Shown piece by piece: positions 59,660 to 64,000 of a DNA stretch of 64,000 nt (positions are counted from its first letter, which is position 1; each line of letters starts with the position of its first letter). The stretch comes from Paenibacillus sinopodophylli. GTDB taxonomy: Bacteria; Bacillota; Bacilli; Paenibacillales; Paenibacillaceae. Location: assembly GCF_005930355.1 (NCBI RefSeq), contig NZ_VDBO01000001.1, positions 593,339-657,338 of the forward strand. The letters run 5' to 3'. The translations under genes and the position numbers were made by a program. The notes beneath the pieces are model-generated. The model saw only the letters and a program-made list of their open reading frames with translations, was not told where the DNA came from and did no database searches.

Positions 59660-61051
59660 TTAATGATTAGTTAAGCTCACATGCTCGGACTTTCGGTACC
59701 GTAGGCTCATCCATACTAAAGATAATGAAATGATCGTAAGAATAATTGCTAGCAATTGAAACCCATCGAAATTAAATTTGTCTCCCATTACGATACTGAT
59801 TAGCAAGGAAGACAGGATCGTTCCTAGATATCTGGATGTATTGAATAATCCAGATGCCACACCGATTATTTCTTTCGGAGAGCTTTGGAACAAAGCAGCT
59901 TGCATACCGACATTGTTGAGCCCATTGCTAATTCCGAATGCAGCCAATGCCAAGCATACGCTGATCACAGGTGACGTTTGATTCAAAGTCGCAAGCCATA
60001 ACGATCCTAGTGTCATCAGAATTGCCGATACCACTAATGCAGGCCTTGGCCCAGATTTATCAATCCATCGTCCAGCTATTGGAGAAGTAACTAATGAACA
60101 CAAGCCTAAGCTTAGCATGAGCATACCTGTTTGGAATTCGCTGACATGCCGAACCACTTGCAAGTAGGAGGGAAGTCCGAAAAAGAGTGAATAATAAAGG
60201 ACATTAACGAGCATGAATTCGACATTAACCTTAGTAATTGCTGGGTATTTGGCGAACGTGCGCAATGGAATAAAAGGGGATGCAACTTTTAACTCATGTC
60301 GAACAAATACCCCAATAGCAGTGAGGCCAGTCAGCATGACCATAGCATTTTCAAATGTGACATGCCCAGATGATTTTGCCGAGAGTACGCCAAAGAGCAA
60401 AGCAGTTAGCCCCAATGTGAAGAGTAGAATCCCAGGCGCATCAATGACTTGTAACCATTTGCGAGTGGACATGCCCGTTGAAGAGGATTCTCTAGGCTCG
60501 TCTTTTGGAATATTTCGCCAAGATAACAGGAAGCTTATCACTACGAATGGAATATTGACGAAAAAGATGGCTGGCCAGCCCCACCCGCTTATGATTACAC
60601 CTCCAATAAAGGGGCCAATGGCTGCCGCACCGGATAAAAATATGGACAAAACAGACAGCGCAGTCGCTTGTTTCTCTGTAATGTGAATGCGGACAATGGC
60701 CATCCCAACGGCAACCATCATACTTGTTCCAATTGCTTGTACAATACGGAACACGATGAGCCATCCGAAGGTTGACGATAGTGGAGCTAATAGTGATGCA
60801 ATGAAGGCTACTACAAGCCCGATTAGAAAGATGTTTCTACGGCCGAATAAATCACTTGCTTTTCCCATCACAGGCTGAGCGATGCTGCTTGCGATATAGA
60901 ATGAGAAAATAATCCAGGAAACACCTGTGAAGTCAAGTTGGAACTTATGCTGCAGATCCGGAAGCGCAACAGAAACCATTGAAGAGTTTAATGGATTCAA
61001 CAGTATTCCTAGACCGACTGAAACCATTAACCGCCTGCTGTGTGCATTCAT
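59660..61051 (-). CDS. MFS drug-efflux transporter (DHA2-like)
   Basis: The 463-residue protein has about 14 hydrophobic segments. The first lines LGILLNPLNSSMVSVALPDLQ and the motif GKASDLFGRRNIFLIGLVV (motif A) are those of EmrB/QacA-type proton-driven exporters. Further segments include LFNTSRYLGTILSSLLI. It is divergent from a LysR gene, which probably regulates it. The substrate is unknown. Confidence 0.9.
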   Translation of the reverse strand: MNAHSRRLMVSVGLGILLNPLNSSMVSVALPDLQHKFQLDFTGVSWIIFSFYIASSIAQPVMGKASDLFGRRNIFLIGLVVAFIASLLAPLSSTFGWLIVFRIVQAIGTSMMVAVGMAIVRIHITEKQATALSVLSIFLSGAAAIGPFIGGVIISGWGWPAIFFVNIPFVVISFLLSWRNIPKDEPRESSSTGMSTRKWLQVIDAPGILLFTLGLTALLFGVLSAKSSGHVTFENAMVMLTGLTAIGVFVRHELKVASPFIPLRTFAKYPAITKVNVEFMLVNVLYYSLFFGLPSYLQVVRHVSEFQTGMLMLSLGLCSLVTSPIAGRWIDKSGPRPALVVSAILMTLGSLWLATLNQTSPVISVCLALAAFGISNGLNNVGMQAALFQSSPKEIIGVASGLFNTSRYLGTILSSLLISIVMGDKFNFDGFQLLAIILTIISLSLVWMSLRYRKSEHVSLTNH

Positions 61052-61166
61052 TTTTTGAGTTCCCCTCTAGCGTATTTTAATGATATCTTACTTGAAAACG
61101 ATTATTCATTCCAACGCATTTCATGTTATAATCTCATGGACTGAAAGGAATGAGTGGAGGTGCGAG

Positions 61167-62057
61167 ATGGAACTACTGCAGCTGCAATATTTTATCGCAG
61201 TCGCACGTCTGGAACATGTGACCGAAGCAGCGCGAAATCTGCATGTTACGCAATCGTCACTTAGCAAAACCATTCAACGCTTGGAGGAGGATCTAGGTGT
61301 TCCTTTATTCGATCGAATGGGGAGAAAGCTGCGATTGAATGAGTTCGGAAGCAGATTCCTCCGTCGTGCAGAAAGGGCTTTGTTCGAGTTGGAACAGGGC
61401 AAACAGGAGCTTCGCGAATTAACTAGCCCTGAACATAGTACACTCGAATTAGCAGTGACCACCGCAAGCACATTGCCCAATATCCTTCGCGAATTTCGGA
61501 AAAAACGTCCCAACATTCAATTTCATGTGCAAATGCTGACCATGAATGAAATGGTAACCCTTCTTGATCGAGGAGAAGTTGATTTTGGTTTATCTTCACC
61601 TCCAATTAAACGGGATGACATTGAAAGTCAAATCGTGTTCATTGACCCCATTCTTGTAGCTGTTCCAAAAGGGCATCGGCTAGCAGAGCGAAGCAGTGTA
61701 TCCTTAATTGAGCTGAGAGACGAATGGTTTGTAGGTGTAAAGAGAGGCTACGGTACTCGAGATCTCATTGACTCTGTGTGCAAATCTGCGGCTGGATTCG
61801 TACCTAAATATGTGTATGAGGGGGATGAGCCCGCACGGCTAAGCACTCTTGTGGAGGCCGAGATTGGCCTAGCCTTCATACCAAGTACAGCAAGGAATCC
61901 AAGGGAGAATATTCATTATCTCCGAATAGAGAATTGTGAATTAGTTCGGGAAATCGCTTTGTTATGGCATCGGAGTCGCTACATTTCACGGGCTGCCGAG
62001 GAATTCCGCGATGTAGTCATACGTTATTTTGAGACGATAGCCAAGCAGGGAACTTGA
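61167..62057 (+). CDS. LysR-family transcriptional regulator
   Basis: The 296-residue protein has the LysR winged helix-turn-helix at residues 1-60 (LLQLQYFIAVARLEHVTEAARNLHVTQSSLSKTIQRLEEDLGVPLFDR) and a two-lobed effector-binding domain (about 85-290). ATG 61167 with GGAGG is chosen; the frame is open 29 codons further. It shares a divergent promoter region with the MFS exporter. A following rpiA gene, 50 bases away, is co-oriented. Confidence 0.9.
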   Translation: MELLQLQYFIAVARLEHVTEAARNLHVTQSSLSKTIQRLEEDLGVPLFDRMGRKLRLNEFGSRFLRRAERALFELEQGKQELRELTSPEHSTLELAVTTASTLPNILREFRKKRPNIQFHVQMLTMNEMVTLLDRGEVDFGLSSPPIKRDDIESQIVFIDPILVAVPKGHRLAERSSVSLIELRDEWFVGVKRGYGTRDLIDSVCKSAAGFVPKYVYEGDEPARLSTLVEAEIGLAFIPSTARNPRENIHYLRIENCELVREIALLWHRSRYISRAAEEFRDVVIRYFETIAKQGT

Positions 62058-62107
62058 TCACACTCGCTACTAGAACTGATTTCAAATGGAAGAGGAGAGT
62101 TTAACAG

Positions 62108-62776
62108 ATGGAGTCGAAGCGGATAGCAGCTGAGAAAGCTGTGGAATCGATTAAGGATGGTATGATTGTCGGATTAGGAACAGGATCAACTGCATATTAT
62201 GCCATTCAAAAAATCGGACAACGGGTAAAGGACGGACTTTCGGTGAAGGCGATCGCGACTTCGAAACAATCCGAAGAGCTCGCGATTGATCTAAATATAC
62301 CGATGATTTCATTCACGGAGCTGGAAGAGATCGATGTGACGATAGACGGTGCGGACGAGGTTGATGGGGAGTGGAATCTAATTAAGGGTGGTGGTGGAGC
62401 ACTGCTGAGGGAGAAGATCGTTGCGGCAGCAAGCAAGCTGCTGATTGTCGTCGTTGATGAGAGTAAGGTAGTCCCTGTACTTGGTCGATTCCCGCTGCCT
62501 GTTGAGATTGTACCGTTCGGGTTCGAGATGACCGTGCGAAAGCTAAAGAAGCTGGGTGCTGAGCCGGTGATAAGAAGAGAAGATCATCAGATATTTGTAA
62601 CGGACAACGGGAATTATATAGCTGATTGTCACTTTGAGAGCATACCAGAGCCGGAGAAGCTTCATACGATGTTGAATTTGATTCCAGGCATCGTGGATCA
62701 TGGATTATTTATTGGTATGGCTGGTCAAGTCATTGTCGGCAGTACAGATGGCTCTGTTCGCGTTTTGAGCAAATAA
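62108..62776 (+). CDS. rpiA: Ribose-5-phosphate isomerase A
   Basis: The 222-residue enzyme interconverts ribose 5-phosphate and ribulose 5-phosphate. Motifs are GLGTGSTAYYAI, DVTIDGADEVDG and LIKGGGGALLREKIVA, with the catalytic Asp and Glu in those segments, as well as GMAGQVIVGSTDG at the end. ATG 62108 follows GAGGAGAG. It is terminated by the hairpin at 62810. Confidence 0.95.
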   Translation: MESKRIAAEKAVESIKDGMIVGLGTGSTAYYAIQKIGQRVKDGLSVKAIATSKQSEELAIDLNIPMISFTELEEIDVTIDGADEVDGEWNLIKGGGGALLREKIVAAASKLLIVVVDESKVVPVLGRFPLPVEIVPFGFEMTVRKLKKLGAEPVIRREDHQIFVTDNGNYIADCHFESIPEPEKLHTMLNLIPGIVDHGLFIGMAGQVIVGSTDGSVRVLSK

Positions 62777-62809
62777 TTTATCATAGGTATGATAATATAC
62801 TGCAATGCG

Positions 62810-62846
62810 TCCTGTATGACCGTATAAACGGTCTCACAGGATATTT
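62810..62846 (+). terminator. Terminator after rpiA
   Basis: TCCTGT/GACCGT arms pair with ACGGTC/ACAGGA, four-base loop ATAA, followed by ATTTTAG. Confidence 0.8.
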
Positions 62847-62937
62847 TAGTATACAGCTGGCGAGTACGGATTATGGGAAACATTTTCTCGCGAAGTGAAA
62901 AGGCTAGTAATCATACTATTTAAAAGGACGTGACCAA

Positions 62938-63696
62938 ATGAATGACACGATCAATTTGCTGCTTAACCATCGCTCCATTCGCTCTTACCTGGACAAGCCA
63001 CTGACTGAAGAGCAAATCAGCATCATCGTACAAAGCGCGCAAGCTGCTGCTACATCCAGCTATGTTCAAGCTTATAGCATCATCGGCATTAAGGACCAAG
63101 AGATCAAGGACAAGCTTGCAGAACTTTCTGGTGATCAGGCCTATGTCGCAAAGAACGGACATTTCTTCGTGTTCTGCATGGATCTTCATAGGCTAGAGCT
63201 TGCAGCCGAGATCGAAGGAGAACTTACCGCTGAGATCGAGCAGTCTTTAAACTCTACCGAAATGTTCATGATTGGATTGATCGATACCGGACTGGCTGCA
63301 CAGAACGCAGCAGTTGCGGCAGAGTCCATGGGACTTGGCATATGTTATATCGGGGGCTTGAGGAACAAGCTGCATGAGGTTTCATCGTTGCTGGGAACGC
63401 CTAACCGAGTCATTCCTTTATTCGGATTAAGCGTTGGATACCCAACCAACCTGTCTGATACGAAGCCGCGCTTGCCTATTGCTAACGTTTATCATGAAGA
63501 TCGTTACAATCCGAATCCTGATCAGTTGAAGGAGCAGCTTCATCAGTATGATCGGACCATATCTGATTATTACTCTGCTAGAACGAATGGAGCGCGTAAT
63601 GACCGATGGACCGAATCGATGTCTAAGCAGCTCCAGCGTCCGAAGAGACTTTATTTGAAGCAGTTTTTAAAGGAAAACAAAATACCCTTAGACTGA
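62938..63696 (+). CDS. NADPH-dependent flavin oxidoreductase (nitroreductase family, NfrA-like)
   Basis: The 252-residue protein resembles B. subtilis NfrA1/YwcG and E. coli NfsA: LNHRSIRSYLDKPLTEEQI at the start, GLGICYIGGLRN with flavin-binding residues, and LFGLSVGYPTNLSDTKPRLP. It uses FMN and reduces flavins, nitro compounds or quinones with NADPH. ATG 62938 follows AAAGGACG. A perfect hairpin overlaps its end (63685-63716) without T tract. Confidence 0.92.
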   Translation: MNDTINLLLNHRSIRSYLDKPLTEEQISIIVQSAQAAATSSYVQAYSIIGIKDQEIKDKLAELSGDQAYVAKNGHFFVFCMDLHRLELAAEIEGELTAEIEQSLNSTEMFMIGLIDTGLAAQNAAVAAESMGLGICYIGGLRNKLHEVSSLLGTPNRVIPLFGLSVGYPTNLSDTKPRLPIANVYHEDRYNPNPDQLKEQLHQYDRTISDYYSARTNGARNDRWTESMSKQLQRPKRLYLKQFLKENKIPLD

Positions 63697-63716
63697 TAGC
63701 GAACACAGTCTAAGGG
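63685..63716. terminator. Hairpin after the nitroreductase gene
   Basis: A perfect 11-bp stem CCCTTAGACTG / CAGTCTAAGGG with a ten-base loop. There is no T tract on the + side, so termination strength is uncertain. Confidence 0.5.
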
Positions 63717-63742
63717 CGCTTGAAATAACTTGAATTATTTAT

Positions 63743-64000
63743 TTACACGTTCACTTGAGCGGTATCTGACAAATGCTCGATATTTGCTTTTCCACCTTTA
63801 GCCATCCATTTAGTTTTCCATTTGGCTTGCATGACGGTTAGCAGGACAAGCGCGGCAAGCGTCACTGCACTCAGGATCAGGAACCCTGATGTATAAGAAC
63901 CAGTTGATTGGTACAGTTTTCCAAGAATGAGTGGTAAGGCATAACCGCCAAGTCCGCCTGCTGCACCGATAATGCCTGTCATAAGACCAAGCTCGCCGCC
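63743..64000 (-). CDS. Nitrate/nitrite-type MFS transporter NarK, C-terminal part
   Basis: Cut by the window end, the visible 85 codons read GGELGLMTGIIGAAGGLGGYALPLILG, with the Gly-rich nitrate signature of NNP/NarK transporters, followed by one more membrane helix (SGFLILSAVTLAALVLLTVM) and a short cytosolic end. It would import nitrate or export nitrite. The start is beyond the window. Confidence 0.85.
   Translation of the reverse strand, partial: GGELGLMTGIIGAAGGLGGYALPLILGKLYQSTGSYTSGFLILSAVTLAALVLLTVMQAKWKTKWMAKGGKANIEHLSDTAQVNV

Noticed and set aside
1-64000. CRISPR arrays, tRNA and rRNA genes
   Set aside because: No regular spacer-repeat array, cloverleaf with CCA end or rRNA sequence was recognised on reading both strands; a tRNA scan could not be run.

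Overview
The window reads as a chromosomal segment of a Gram-positive, spore-forming Bacillota, most likely Paenibacillus or a close relative. The evidence is strong AGGAGG-type ribosome binding sites with frequent TTG and GTG starts, sigma-A type promoters, a GerA-type germinant receptor operon, cupin-AraC and ROK regulators, carbohydrate ABC importers without their own ATPase, and protein sequences that look like Paenibacillus throughout. No rRNA, tRNA, CRISPR array, transposase or prophage module was seen. Both ends are cut: a sensor kinase at the left edge and a NarK-type transporter at the right edge.

Layout. 1-1.1 kb: the end of a two-component system. 1.2-3.3 kb: a compact DUF393, DoxX-like and DUF4166 operon. 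3.4-11 kb: radical SAM/SPASM protein, undecaprenyl-diphosphatase (uppP), a CLC-family channel of the probable fluoride-exporting type, a two-domain glycosyltransferase and a DinG-like helicase. 11-12.6 kb: a lone tyrosine recombinase followed by a scarred stretch with two palindromic repeats and a broken histidine phosphatase. 12.7-18.1 kb: an FhuF-like iron reductase with a Fur box, a TIM-barrel protein, acetyltransferase, AraC regulator and aldo/keto reductase. 18.2-33.4 kb: a sugar-acid (hexuronate/aldonate) utilisation region with three regulators (ROK, FadR-type GntR, AraC), an RraA-family protein, a three-gene ABC importer, mannonate dehydratase, an enolase-superfamily dehydratase, two SDR dehydrogenases and an NAD-dependent epimerase. 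It is interrupted at 27.3-29.1 kb by three AT-rich genes of unknown role. 33.8-40 kb: a cell-wall hydrolase, a small basic protein and the ger operon. 40-53 kb: mostly housekeeping and accessory enzymes (trhO, an unusual chorismate synthase with a LysR regulator, a 2-hydroxyacid dehydrogenase, a molybdopterin oxidoreductase, an EamA transporter, a ClpP paralogue, an ECF sigma factor, an NlpC/P60 hydrolase). 53.4-59.2 kb: a small non-coding or leader transcript, a CD3324-type protein and a three-gene phosphorelay ending in a Hpt-REC-GGDEF-REC protein. 59.2-64 kb: MFS exporter with divergent LysR regulator, rpiA, nitroreductase and the NarK end.

How parts work together. The sugar-acid region fits uptake of a uronate or aldonate, oxidation or reduction by SDR enzymes and dehydration to 2-keto-3-deoxy acids; candidate cre and palindromic operator sites sit in front of the GntR gene. 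The signalling trio would link a membrane and GAF/PAS sensor to cyclic-di-GMP synthesis.

Most notable non-coding items. (1) A purine-riboswitch-like aptamer with an overlapping terminator lies at 47.96-48.09 kb, behind a good promoter and ahead of an EamA transporter gene. It has an enlarged P2/L2 arm and C at the base-recognition position. (2) A dispersed repeat of about 97 bp occurs in four intergenic regions, one of them holding a diverged tandem pair placed between that riboswitch and its gene. (3) A pair of near-identical 26-bp palindromic sites lies just downstream of the tyrosine recombinase.
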